Positions 24,605 to 35,397 of a stretch of DNA of 36,563 nt are shown in pieces (within the stretch, counting starts at the first letter, position 1; the number at the start of each line of letters is the position of its first letter). Origin of the DNA: an uncultured Collinsella sp. (GTDB taxonomy: Bacteria; Actinomycetota; Coriobacteriia; Coriobacteriales; Coriobacteriaceae). The notes under the pieces were generated by a model, which was given only the letters and a program-made list of their open reading frames with translations, was not told the DNA's origin and made no database searches. The position numbers and the translations under genes were made by a program. The DNA is taken from the NCBI GenBank assembly GCA_900552705.1, contig USAX01000004.1, forward strand, positions 1-36,563, written 5' to 3'.

Positions 24605-25104
24605 GAATCGCTCGCCGGGCTTAGGACTCCTAGCTCTTCAGGGGTTTTGTCCGGGCACATCTGTATTTCGGACATGTGTAGTGTGGTGTCGCGTATATCG
24701 CATTCGAGCAGACAGGTGCGTGACGGTCGGCCTAGGATGCTGAGGTCGATGCGATACGTCGCGTGGCTGTCCGTGTACTCGACTTGCTCGGCGTTGATGG
24801 TTGCCCCGATTGTAAATAAAGAGCCCGGTTCGGCATCGACAATCTTGAAGTCCTTTATCTTGACCTTGAACTCTTGGTAGAGGGACGGGCTGTTGTAGTA
24901 AACAGTTCGGGTTCCATCGGTGCACTCATCGGTCGCTTCCCATTTGACGACGGGCTGGTCCGAGCTGGCTACCAGCAGTTCTGCTCCAAAGGCTATGACA
25001 TGGGTGATGACAACCAGCAATGCCCAGCCGACAAAGAGATAGAGAACCACATATGCAACGGGGTGTTTTGAGCGGATGTTTTGGAGCACGTCGGGGTCGT
25101 TCAT
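24595..25104 (-). CDS. Small membrane-anchored protein of unknown family
   Basis: The 169-residue protein has one N-terminal transmembrane helix (about residues 18-40) after a short cytoplasmic start, and an outer domain of about 130 residues. It has four cysteines in the outer part (DECTDG, RTCLLECDI, QMCPD). I do not recognise the family. The ATG at 25104 has GGAGG 6 nt upstream; the longer frame to 25134 lacks a ribosome site. A TATAAT lies 35 bp upstream on this strand. Codon use is less GC-biased, like its two neighbours. Confidence 0.75.
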   Translation of the reverse strand: MNDPDVLQNIRSKHPVAYVVLYLFVGWALLVVITHVIAFGAELLVASSDQPVVKWEATDECTDGTRTVYYNSPSLYQEFKVKIKDFKIVDAEPGSLFTIGATINAEQVEYTDSHATYRIDLSILGRPSRTCLLECDIRDTTLHMSEIQMCPDKTPEELGVLSPASDSQQ

Positions 25105-25138
25105 GGGGCACCTCCAAATTGCTATCTGTGACAATCAA

Positions 25139-25144
25139 ATTATA
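25139..25144 (-). promoter_or_regulatory. -10 candidate of the minus-strand membrane protein gene
   Basis: A perfect TATAAT on the minus strand, preceded by GGGG, about 35 bp before the ATG at 25104. There is no good -35. In the rest of the 340-bp gap (25105-25444) I see only AT-rich tracts (about 25230-25290) and a possible TACGAT (25364-25369) before ybaB; no RNA gene. Confidence 0.4.
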
Positions 25145-25444
25145 CCCCACCGTCATGCGCGCCACCTCGAGCAGCGGTTCGGCATTTAGCCATTTAGTGG
25201 TACGCATAAAATGTTGGATTCCGGCTCTACAAGATTTAGCTTTCAATATTATTCAGATGCGAATTATTCAACTTTGCATAATCTTTGGGTGCGGCTTGCA
25301 CTCCAGGACATGTATATCGACTGAGGTAGCGTGTCCGCCCCGCTCGCTGGCCTCGCGCCGTGGTACGATTTTTGAGTTTGAAAGTCCCGCCGCGTCCCGG
25401 CTGCCCTTGCAGCTCGTCGCGCGGCCGCACGTAAAGGAGCCATT

Positions 25445-25765
25445 ATGGCCGGTATGAACATGCAACAGATGATGAAGCAGGCCCGCAAGATGCAGGAGCA
25501 GCTTGCCGCTGCGCAGGAGAATCTCAAGTCCCAGACCGTCGACGCCTCTGCCGGCGGCGGCATGGTCAAGGTGACCGTTAACGGCGAGATGGAGCTCGTC
25601 AACCTCACCATCGACCCCGATGCCCTCGATCCCGAGGACGTCGATATGCTGCAGGACATGATCATGGCTGCTGTCAACGAGGCCGTTCGCGGCGTCAACG
25701 AGCTCGCCAACAAGCAGATGGGCGCCATCACCGGTGGCCTCAACATCCCGGGCATGCCGTTCTAA
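25445..25765 (+). CDS. ybaB: YbaB/EbfC nucleoid-associated protein
   Basis: The 106-residue protein matches YbaB/EbfC: a Met/Gln/Lys-rich helix (GMNMQQMMKQARKMQEQLAAAQENLKSQ) at about 3-30, a beta sheet with VTVNGEMELVNLTIDP, and a second helix with DMLQDMIMAAVNEAVR. Family members are small dimers that bind DNA and affect the nucleoid. The ATG has AAAGGAGCC upstream. It precedes recR by 13 bp, as is usual, but here dnaX is 1.4 kb upstream with three other genes between. Confidence 0.95.
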   Translation: MAGMNMQQMMKQARKMQEQLAAAQENLKSQTVDASAGGGMVKVTVNGEMELVNLTIDPDALDPEDVDMLQDMIMAAVNEAVRGVNELANKQMGAITGGLNIPGMPF

Positions 25766-25778
25766 GACACGCATATAT

Positions 25779-26375
25779 ATGAGTGCGAATCACAGTCTGC
25801 AAAAACTGCTCGATGAGCTGGGTCGTCTGCCGGGCATTGGTCCCAAGTCGGCCCAGCGCATCGCCTATTACCTGCTCGAGGCCGATGCCGAGGAGGCCCG
25901 CCGCCTGGCCGAGGCCATCCTGGAGGTCAAGCAGGAGGTCCACTTTTGCAGCCGTTGCTTTAACTACGCCACGGCCGACGAGTGCTCCATCTGCCAGGAC
26001 CCGATGCGCGATACCACTCGCATTTGCGTGGTGGGCGAGCCGCGCGACGTCCAGGCGATTGAGCGCACAGGCAGCTACCATGGCCTGTACCATGTGCTGG
26101 GCGGCGTGATCAGCCCCATGGACAAGATCGGTCCCGAGCAGCTGCACATCCGCGAGCTGCTGGCGCGCCTGGGCCACGAGGACATCCACGAGGTCATTAT
26201 CGCCACCAACCCCAACATTGAGGGCGAGACCACGGCGAGCTACCTTGCTCGTACCATCAAGCCATTGGGCGTTGAGGTATCGCGTCTTGCGAGCGGCCTT
26301 CCCGTGGGCGGCGACTTGGAGTATGCCGACGAGCCTACGCTTGGCCGCGCTATCGAGGCCCGCCGCGCGATCTAG
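25779..26375 (+). CDS. recR: Recombination mediator protein RecR
   Basis: The 198-residue length is normal for RecR. A helix-hairpin-helix lies at about 12-35 (LGRLPGIGPKSAQRIAYYLL), a zinc finger has Cys57, 60, 69 and 72, and a Toprim domain spans about 80-175 (ICVVGEPRDVQAIERTG, then GVISPMDKIGP). The C-terminal part with VSRLASGLPVGGDLEYADEPTL is highly conserved. It works with RecF and RecO to load RecA at gaps. The ATG at 25779 follows an AT-rich GCATATAT and has no clear ribosome site, so translation may be coupled to ybaB. Confidence 0.96.
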   Translation: MSANHSLQKLLDELGRLPGIGPKSAQRIAYYLLEADAEEARRLAEAILEVKQEVHFCSRCFNYATADECSICQDPMRDTTRICVVGEPRDVQAIERTGSYHGLYHVLGGVISPMDKIGPEQLHIRELLARLGHEDIHEVIIATNPNIEGETTASYLARTIKPLGVEVSRLASGLPVGGDLEYADEPTLGRAIEARRAI

Positions 26376-26419
26376 GCGGTGTCAGCTCCGCGGCATGTCA
26401 CGTCGGTCTGCCGCACGGG

Positions 26420-26437
26420 GCGCTCATAATCGAGCGC
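26420..26437 (+). terminator. Hairpin after recR, weak terminator candidate
   Basis: GCGCTC (26420-26425) pairs with GAGCGC (26432-26437) over the loop ATAATC, followed by GCGTTCATGCATTTGTTG. A separate palindrome TTTGTTG-TG-CAACAAA lies at 26449-26464. Both are in the 243-bp gap between recR and the next operon. The U-run is poor. Confidence 0.35.
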
Positions 26438-26550
26438 GCGTTCATGCATTTGTTGTGCAACAAACCTGCTTTTCATCCGCTTATCGCGTGGATGGGTCTG
26501 CTTGCACCTCGTATTTTCCCATTCGTTGCGCAACCTTTTGGGTTCGCTGA

Positions 26551-26603
26551 TACACTCAAATATGGATATGAAAGAATGCGCCGCTCCTGAGCGGCGTGTT
26601 TTT
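26551..26603 (+). promoter_or_regulatory. Possible promoter and attenuator-like hairpin before the kinase operon
   Basis: TACACT (26551-26556) is a -10 candidate, with TTGCGC 19 bp upstream. Twenty-three bases later CGCCGCT (26579-26585) and AGCGGCG (26590-26596) form a hairpin with loop CCTG, followed by TGTTTTTG. The hairpin would end the recR transcript, or act as an attenuator if the -10 is used, since it lies between that site and the GGAGGAG ribosome site (26607-26613). Confidence 0.5.
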
Positions 26604-26618
26604 GTTGGAGGAGAACGC

Positions 26619-27527
26619 ATGCGGCCCGGGGGCACTCAGACAAAGCGTGGCGCCACGGTGCGCATGCGATGCCGGCTGGGCCTGGCGCCTCGGTCGTATG
26701 GGCTGCTGTCTTGCTCGCTCGTGCTGGTCATAGCCGGTGTTTCGGCTTATGGTATGACGGTGCCGTCCATGGTGCAGGCGCATGCTGCGCGCGAGCTGCA
26801 TATTGGGCGCAAGGCCAAAAGCGACTTGGGAACGACAACTGGATATGCGTGGGCGAGCGTGGTCTCGCATGTTGTGTTCGGTGGCGACGATGCGGACAGT
26901 CCCGAAACATCGGACAACGAGGTTACGCTGGCAAACGGCAAGACCATCGTGCTCACCAACACCAAGATCATCACGAAGCTTTCCAATAACAGCGTGGCTT
27001 CTGTCATTAACAAGGCTGAGCAGCAGAAGGAGCAGGATACGCAGCAGGCGGGTAAGCCCGGCGGCTCGGACGGGTCCGGTTCTGGCACCGGTTCGGCGGG
27101 TTCGGACGGCGGTTCCGGTTCGGGCTCCGCCTCTGGCGGTGGATCTTCGAGTGGCGGCTCGACGGACGGCGATGCCGGCGGGGGCACGGGCACGGGTGGC
27201 CTCTCGGCTGCCGAGGAGGAGAGTATCCACAGTTGGCTCGTGACCAAATACAACATGCTCGATGGCTATGTCGCCCGCGCCAATAGCGTGGTGTCGACCT
27301 ATAACGCCACGGGCGATACCGGACCGTGCGATAGCCTGGTCAATGACATGTTTGTCATCCGCGCCGAGTTTGGCCGGCAGACGTTTCCTCCCCAGTCAAA
27401 GTGGTATCGACAATTCGCCAACCTGTGGGGCTGCTACACAAACCTGTGTCAATGGGTCGGACATTACGGCGACGATAACGTCGCGCTCAACAACTTTAAC
27501 ACCAATGTGGCGGCGATCGCTCTATGA
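26619..27527 (+). CDS. Signal-anchored extracellular protein with Gly/Ser-rich linker, unknown family
   Basis: This 302-residue protein starts at an ATG with GGAGGAG 5 nt upstream. A basic N-terminus is followed by one hydrophobic segment at about 26-46 (YGLLSCSLVLVIAGVSAYG), a signal peptide or anchor with no clear cleavage site. Residues about 50-145 hold a short folded-looking part. A Gly/Ser/Asp/Thr-rich linker spans about 146-200, and a C-terminal domain of about 100 residues has many Trp, Tyr and Asn and three cysteines (PCDS, WGCYTNLC). I do not recognise the C-terminal domain. It overlaps the kinase gene by 4 bp (ATGA, 27524-27527), so the two are translated together. It could be the sensor or the target of that kinase. 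Confidence 0.8.
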   Translation: MRPGGTQTKRGATVRMRCRLGLAPRSYGLLSCSLVLVIAGVSAYGMTVPSMVQAHAARELHIGRKAKSDLGTTTGYAWASVVSHVVFGGDDADSPETSDNEVTLANGKTIVLTNTKIITKLSNNSVASVINKAEQQKEQDTQQAGKPGGSDGSGSGTGSAGSDGGSGSGSASGGGSSSGGSTDGDAGGGTGTGGLSAAEEESIHSWLVTKYNMLDGYVARANSVVSTYNATGDTGPCDSLVNDMFVIRAEFGRQTFPPQSKWYRQFANLWGCYTNLCQWVGHYGDDNVALNNFNTNVAAIAL

Positions 27528-29365
27528 TGGCCAATCTCGTTTCCGCCACAACCCAATCGCTTGCCCACGATCCCATGGTGGGCCTGCGCCTGGCGCGCGT
27601 CGACGGGTTTGAGCCGGCCGTAGCCCTGGGCACGGACGAGCTTCCCGCCTACCTGCGCCGTTTTACGATGCTGTTTGCCGATGACGCCACCATGCGCCGC
27701 GGCGGTATCGGCCGTGTGACGCGTGCCGTCAACGCGCAGGGCGAGGCTGTGGCGCTCAAGCAGCTCATCTTGCCGGCGCGCGACGAATTTGATGACGATG
27801 TCGCCCACGAGACGCTGGTCACCAAATTCAAGGCGGCGTTTCGCGAGGAATATGAATGCCATCGTGCCCTTTCGGGCCTTAAGGGCTTTCCCCGCTTATA
27901 CGGGTGGGGCGAGGTCGACGGCGTGCCCGCGATTGTCATGGAGTGGGTCGAGGGCGAGACGCTCGCTCGCCTGCGCTCGCGCCTTGCCGTGGACGATGCC
28001 GGGCGTCTGTCGCCGCTCGTGGCGGCGCGCCTGGGTCGCGACCTGTTCGATCTGCTCTGCCGCATGAGCTTGGTAGGCGAAGGGTTCGTCCATCGCGATA
28101 TCTCGCCCGCTAATATTATGGTGCGCACGGCGCGCCTGCCGCTCGACCGACAGCTTGCCGAAGGCACCTTCGACCTGTGCTTGATCGACTTTGGCTCGTC
28201 GCTGGCGCTCGAGCCCGCCTCTGCGGTGGCCGGCACCGGCGGCAAAGCGTCGTTTACCGAGCGCTATGCCACGTTGCGCCGCGCGACGGTGGCCTACGCC
28301 CCGCCCGAGATGCTCACCGACGATATCCCCGACCTGCGCATGCTTCGCATGTCGCCGGCGATCGATGTCTATGCGGCGGCGAGTACGGTCTACGAGCTCA
28401 TCGCCGGTGTCGCGCCGTACGAAGTGGCGCCGGGTGCGTCGGGTACTTCGGGATCGCGCAAAAAGACGCGCGATATCGCCAGCCCTTATCGCCTCAAGAT
28501 GGATACGCTGCCCGATTATCCCGTCGGCGCCCACGCGCCCGGCTGCGACTTGACGCAACTGCTGCGACGCGAGCCCGATGTGGCACTTGCCGCGGCCGAG
28601 CAGGCTCAGCAGCTGGGGCTCGATCCAAATTCCGAGGATTTGCGCGATGCGCTGGCGTTTGTCGACGCTCAGCTGTTCGATGTGGTGATGGCCTGCCTGT
28701 CCTGCCATCAGGAAGATCGTCCCGAGCCGGCTGCGGTGGAGGCGGCGCTCTCGGCATTTTGTGACCACTATGCGCAAAATGTCGCCCGCTCGCTTCGCGC
28801 CGAGCCGCTCATGCCGTGCCCGATGGAGGTATCGGGGCACACGGCCCGGCGCGCGGCGATGGTTGGTGCGACGGCGGTATGCGGCGTGCTTTGGGCTGTG
28901 GTCGTGGTATCAGCGGCGCTGTTGGCGTCGGGCGCCCATGTGACGCTCATCGTGGGACCGCTTATGTGGTCCGGGAAGCTGCCAGCCATTATCGCCGCGC
29001 TGGCGTTGGCGCTGCCGGGCATGGTGGGCATTGCCGCCGGAGCCTTGGCGCGCAATCGCCGCGCGGGGTTCCTGCGGGGCGTGTTGGCCCTTTCCGCCTG
29101 CGAGGTCCCGGCTCTGGCTGCACTCGCATGTACCGTGTTTTCCCAGCATGCCGTGGCGGGTGGCCTGGTGGCCGCCATAATTGCAACCTATGCGCTCACG
29201 TGGTTTTTGCTGGCGATGGGGTTTGCCTTTGAGCTTCCCGTCGTGTCAGCGCGACGTGTGAAAATTCCCATGGCGACGCCGCTTGCCGGCGGAGCCGCGG
29301 CTGCCCGCGCCTTTGGCGGGCCGGCCGAAGTATCCGACACTATCTCTGCGACCAAGGAGGGCTAA
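27524..29365 (+). CDS. Membrane Ser/Thr protein kinase of the second phospho-signalling operon
   Basis: The 613-residue protein has a kinase-like catalytic domain at about residues 45-425. Lys79 (VALKQL) is the ATP lysine, the catalytic loop HRDISPANIM begins at His190, and DFGSS has Asp222. The Gly loop is weak (MRRGGIGRVTRA), and an extra loop follows DFG. APPEML takes the APE position. About 445-585 holds four or five transmembrane segments, and the C-terminal tail is Ala-rich. It differs from the PASTA kinase and from the kinase at 18720. It overlaps the secreted-protein gene by 4 bp and is followed 3 bp later by an FHA gene. An active kinase is likely from the conserved residues, but substrates are unknown. 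Confidence 0.85.
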   Translation: MMANLVSATTQSLAHDPMVGLRLARVDGFEPAVALGTDELPAYLRRFTMLFADDATMRRGGIGRVTRAVNAQGEAVALKQLILPARDEFDDDVAHETLVTKFKAAFREEYECHRALSGLKGFPRLYGWGEVDGVPAIVMEWVEGETLARLRSRLAVDDAGRLSPLVAARLGRDLFDLLCRMSLVGEGFVHRDISPANIMVRTARLPLDRQLAEGTFDLCLIDFGSSLALEPASAVAGTGGKASFTERYATLRRATVAYAPPEMLTDDIPDLRMLRMSPAIDVYAAASTVYELIAGVAPYEVAPGASGTSGSRKKTRDIASPYRLKMDTLPDYPVGAHAPGCDLTQLLRREPDVALAAAEQAQQLGLDPNSEDLRDALAFVDAQLFDVVMACLSCHQEDRPEPAAVEAALSAFCDHYAQNVARSLRAEPLMPCPMEVSGHTARRAAMVGATAVCGVLWAVVVVSAALLASGAHVTLIVGPLMWSGKLPAIIAALALALPGMVGIAAGALARNRRAGFLRGVLALSACEVPALAALACTVFSQHAVAGGLVAAIIATYALTWFLLAMGFAFELPVVSARRVKIPMATPLAGGAAAARAFGGPAEVSDTISATKEG

Positions 29366-29368
29366 GCC

Positions 29369-30307
29369 ATGGCTTCTCAAGCCGAGCTCACCCCGTGCGG
29401 GGCAATGTTTGACATCTTTAAGCGCGCAGCGCACCTGAGCCATATCGAACTGTGCGGCCTGGTGCTCTCGAGCCGCCCGCTCGCCGACGGCCGTAGTCCG
29501 CAGAGCCGTGCCGCCGATCGCTCCTGGGTTTCGCGCTTTATCGTGCGCGCGCCGGTCGGCACGCTGCAGGAACGTTATTTTGCCGATTACGGCACCTCGG
29601 CCGCGCGCATTATGTCGCAGCTGGCCCTGCGCCGTCGCAATCCCATGGACGCCGCGGCCGTGACCAATATGGTGTGCGGCCCGGCTGGCGAGCCCATGGT
29701 GCGGGCACTCGAGGAATGCCATCAGGACACGAATCTCTATCGCAATGCGCTCGAGCGTCTGTCGCAGGCGGCTGAGCTCATGCCCGCCGAGCGCGCCGAG
29801 GCCATCCTGGTGCTGTTTGTCGCCGTGGGTTGCTCGGCAGATGTCCGCTCGTCGGTGACCTATGCCATCGACTACGCTCATGCGACCTGTGGCGGCGCCA
29901 CGTCGACGCCGCGCTCGCTGAGCACATCTTCGGTCGCGGGCGAGCACGAGGCCGCGCCGGCGCATCCGTTGGGACTGTTGCGCGTGCAAAACGGCTACGT
30001 GGTGAGCGCCCCGCGCTGGATCCAGCCGAGTGAGGAAGGCGTCGAGATCGGCGCGCTGGCAACGGGGGAGGGCGACATCACCGATGTCGGCGACGATGTC
30101 TCGGCCCGCCATGCCCATATCTGGTGCGACGATTCTGGCACATGGTTTGTCGAGGACCTGTCGTCCACGAACGGCACCGTGGTGGTAAACGGGGCCACGA
30201 GTGTGTGTGTTCAAGTAGAGCCCGGTCGCTCCGCCCAGCTCAACCCCGGCGACGAGCTCAAACTCGGCGAATCCACCACCTACGCCATCCTCCTTGGTGC
30301 CCTCTAG
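29369..30307 (+). CDS. FHA-domain protein of the second phospho-signalling operon
   Basis: The 312-residue protein has no membrane helix. Residues 1 to about 185 are a helical region with RAAHLSHIELCGLV and many Ala/Glu/Arg, of no family I know. An FHA domain at about 225-310 shows VSARHAHI and LSSTNGTVVVNG, the phosphothreonine-binding signature; the usual GR of the first loop is replaced by GALATGEG. It starts with an ATG preceded by AAGGAGG and is 3 bp after the kinase gene. It is the likely reader of threonines phosphorylated by that kinase, which is inference from the operon. Confidence 0.85.
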   Translation: MASQAELTPCGAMFDIFKRAAHLSHIELCGLVLSSRPLADGRSPQSRAADRSWVSRFIVRAPVGTLQERYFADYGTSAARIMSQLALRRRNPMDAAAVTNMVCGPAGEPMVRALEECHQDTNLYRNALERLSQAAELMPAERAEAILVLFVAVGCSADVRSSVTYAIDYAHATCGGATSTPRSLSTSSVAGEHEAAPAHPLGLLRVQNGYVVSAPRWIQPSEEGVEIGALATGEGDITDVGDDVSARHAHIWCDDSGTWFVEDLSSTNGTVVVNGATSVCVQVEPGRSAQLNPGDELKLGESTTYAILLGAL

Positions 30308-30356
30308 CCGGCAGATAGGGACGCTCCTTTTCTGCCGGCACTTGGGGACACTCCTT
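30307..30356. repeat. Intergenic GGGGAC-type repeat element with inverted arms
   Basis: GCCGGCAGA (30307-30315) and TCTGCCGGC (30331-30339) are perfect 9-bp arms, and the left one shares its first base with the FHA gene stop codon. The loop contains TAGGGACGCTCCTTT, and a second copy TTGGGGACACTCCTTGG follows at 30342-30356. I recall this GGGGAC-x-CTCCTT type of element as common in Coriobacteria and as resembling REP elements mobilised by RAYT transposases, without a search to support it. It may also act as a weak terminator. Confidence 0.7.
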
Positions 30357-30459
30357 GGCGCGTCAGAGCCAGTCGCCCGGGGATGGAGGGGCCATTTTGG
30401 CCCTTGGCGGTCACCCAAGGTAAACCTTTACCGCCCGCCTATATTTGCCGAAATTACAC

Positions 30460-30477
30460 TTGACGGCGGGGTACAAT
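30460..30477 (+). promoter_or_regulatory. Promoter candidate of the pyruvate:ferredoxin oxidoreductase gene
   Basis: TACAAT (30472-30477) is a good -10. TTGACG at 30460-30465 is only 6 bp upstream, too close to be its -35; TTGCCG at 30445-30450 is 21 bp upstream, too far. Start of transcription near 30484 would give a leader of about 270 nt. Confidence 0.45.
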
Positions 30478-30480
30478 AAA

Positions 30481-30740
30481 CCCGCATGCGGATTTCCGTT
30501 GCGGGCGCCTCCCATCGCCGGGGCGTGCCCGGGAGCATCCGGCATGCGGCCTTTGCGGCGCTCGGTCATGTGCAAGACGGGTAGCTGGGCCTGCGGTGCG
30601 CAAGCGCCCCTCGCCTTGGCATGCCTTCTCTCCACGCCATGCACCTGCTGCCAAGTCCGCCTGCCAGATGATTGGAAGCAACAGCGAAAATCCCATCACG
30701 CCAACATCCCGGCGATCGCCGGGGCCTGTATACCTATATG
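30481..30740 (+). ncRNA. Structured GC-rich leader upstream of nifJ, family unknown
   Basis: This stretch has no credible gene but several stems: CCCGCA/TGCGGG with inner CGGA/TCCG (30481-30505), GGTGC-GCAA-GCGCC with a GNRA-type loop (30595-30608), CTTGGCA/TGCCAAG (30615-30655), and CCCGGC-GATC-GCCGGG (30708-30723) close before the ribosome site. ATCGCCGGGGC occurs at 30514-30524 and again at 30715-30725, so CCCGGCGAT (30708-30716) could pair with either copy. I tested by eye for RNase P, tmRNA, SRP RNA, TPP and cobalamin motifs and found none complete. A regulated leader is possible. Confidence 0.4.
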
Positions 30741-30755
30741 AGAGGAGAGGGGTAT

Positions 30756-34295
<3,540 letters not shown>

Positions 34296-34305
34296 GTCTC
34301 CCACC

Positions 34306-34430
34306 GCAGGATCTGAGGGCTAACCTTCGCGGACGTCCTCGGACATGAAAGAACCCCCGCTGCGCACTACGTGCGGCGGGGGTTCTTTCGTCCTGCGGAG
34401 TGTCCGCGAAGGTTAGCCCTCAGATCCTGC
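34306..34430. terminator. Nested inverted repeat: terminator hairpin inside 29-bp perfect arms
   Basis: The outer arms (34306-34334 and 34402-34430) are exact reverse complements over 29 bp, starting GCAGGATCTGAGGGCTAACC. Inside, 34347-34367 pairs with 34371-34389 through GAAAGAACCCCCGC and its complement, with loop TAC. The inner hairpin ends in TTCTTTCGT on plus and TTCTTTCATG on minus, so it can terminate in both directions, after nifJ and between convergent genes. The long perfect outer arms are not needed for termination. Confidence 0.85.
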
Positions 34431-34501
34431 TACGACTACGTCCTCGGATTGTGGGGCTGAACGGGGGGGCGTGGTTGGCAGGGCCTTTTGTCCCGGTTGC
34501 T

Positions 34502-34524
34502 GTTTCGCGGCATTGCCGCGAAAC
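34502..34524. repeat. Perfect 10-bp inverted repeat
   Basis: GTTTCGCGGC (34502-34511) and GCCGCGAAAC (34515-34524) flank ATT. There is no U-run on either strand. It lies in the gene-free stretch 34431-34870, which otherwise holds the direct repeats at 34643 and a hairpin at 34783. Confidence 0.6.
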
Positions 34525-34642
34525 CACGCGCTTCTCTGGGTATAGAGGGGGAGCTGATAACAAGCAACGCCTTATTGGAGTTGTTTTGCCAGTTCAAAAG
34601 CCCATCAATGATCTTACTGGGTGGCATTAAAACTCCTAAATG

Positions 34643-34728
34643 ACAAAAATTGGTAGATAGGATTGCCCCTATAAGTACAAAAATTGGCAGTTAGAAATGA
34701 CCCAAATCATACAGAAATTGGCAGATAG
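34643..34728. repeat. Three direct repeats at exact 34-bp period, IS21-end-like
   Basis: An 18-bp motif, ACARAAATTGGYAGWTAG, occurs at 34643-34660, 34677-34694 and 34711-34728. The 16-bp spacers differ. The second copy with its flank reads AATTGGCAGTTAGAAATGACCC, which resembles the repeated sequences at the ends of IS21-family elements as I remember them. No transposase gene lies nearby, so this could be a decayed or solo end. A regulator binding as a multimer to the repeats is the other reading. Confidence 0.6.
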
Positions 34729-34782
34729 CGAAGATTCGCTTAGGTCTCAAAGCCATCGAACCGGCGCGGTACCATGCAAAAT

Positions 34783-34814
34783 GGCTGGGGACGCTGTTGC
34801 TTGCGTCTCCAGCC
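34783..34814 (-). terminator. Terminator candidate of the DUF3830 operon
   Basis: GGCTGGGGACGC (34783-34794) pairs with GCGTCTCCAGCC (34803-34814), apart from one G-T pair on the plus strand. On the minus strand the hairpin is followed by ATTTTGC, about 57 bp after the stop codon at 34871. It again contains GGGGAC. Confidence 0.5.
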
Positions 34815-34870
34815 TCTTGATTACTACTTTGGGCCCCGTGATGGGGTGCGGTTGGTGCTGCTAGTCCGGT

Positions 34871-35395
34871 TTACCTTGTCTCGCCGGTTTCGGTGCGCAG
34901 ACGGTAGCCGTGGACCAGGTCGCTGATGGCCGGCCAGGGAATCTGGCGATCGACCCAAAATTGCAGCTGGACCAGATAGCGCTCGGTGGCGCGGGTGAGG
35001 GCGGCAAACTGCTCATGGGTCTCGACCTGGGCGTAGAGGTCGCGGCTGCGGGCGAGGACGGCGGTCGTATCGTCCATCTTGCCGGTGACGTCAAAGGCGC
35101 CCGAGAACCAGTCGCACAGGCGCGCGGCGCTGTTGTTGAGGGTGGCCAAGTCGGCGGTGTTACCGTTGACGTTCTCGGCTGCCTGGGCGCGCAGGAGCGA
35201 AAGGGCGTCGGCAGCGTTCATGCAGTAGCCGACGGTAAAGTTCCATACTGCGAACTCGCGGCCAGTGTCGAGCTTGCGGCGACGCATATAGTCGATATCG
35301 CGCGGCTCCTCAAGCATCATTTGGTCGGCAAGGGCTTCTAGCGAAGTGGTGTACTCCGCAAGGTCGAGTACAAGCAGGGTGTCGATATTCATCAT
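34871..35395 (-). CDS. Helical protein of unknown family, second gene of the DUF3830 operon
   Basis: The 174-residue protein is soluble and mostly helical by its pattern (SLEALADQMM, DALSLLRAQAAENV, LYAQVETHEQFAALTRATERYLVQLQFWVDRQ). It has two cysteines (YCMNAADA, LCDWFSG) and no motif I recognise. The ATG at 35395 has GGAGG 7-8 nt upstream, formed by the end of the preceding gene; an ATG at 35392 is in frame too. It starts 2 bp after the DUF3830 gene, so the two are an operon and may act together. The function is unknown. Confidence 0.8.
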   Translation of the reverse strand: MMNIDTLLVLDLAEYTTSLEALADQMMLEEPRDIDYMRRRKLDTGREFAVWNFTVGYCMNAADALSLLRAQAAENVNGNTADLATLNNSAARLCDWFSGAFDVTGKMDDTTAVLARSRDLYAQVETHEQFAALTRATERYLVQLQFWVDRQIPWPAISDLVHGYRLRTETGETR

Positions 35396-35397
35396 CT

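Noticed and set aside
25105..25444. SRP RNA gene near dnaX, as in Bacillus
   Set aside because: No GGAAG...AGCAG-type loop or long hairpin is present, either here or in the 115 bp before dnaX.
30481..30740. RNase P RNA, tmRNA, SRP RNA, TPP or cobalamin riboswitch upstream of nifJ
   Set aside because: The conserved cores I know for each were not found. Some short stretches look similar to the cobalamin core, but the order and key bases do not fit.
34643..34728. CRISPR array
   Set aside because: Only three repeats of 18 bp with 16-bp spacers, too short, and no cas genes.
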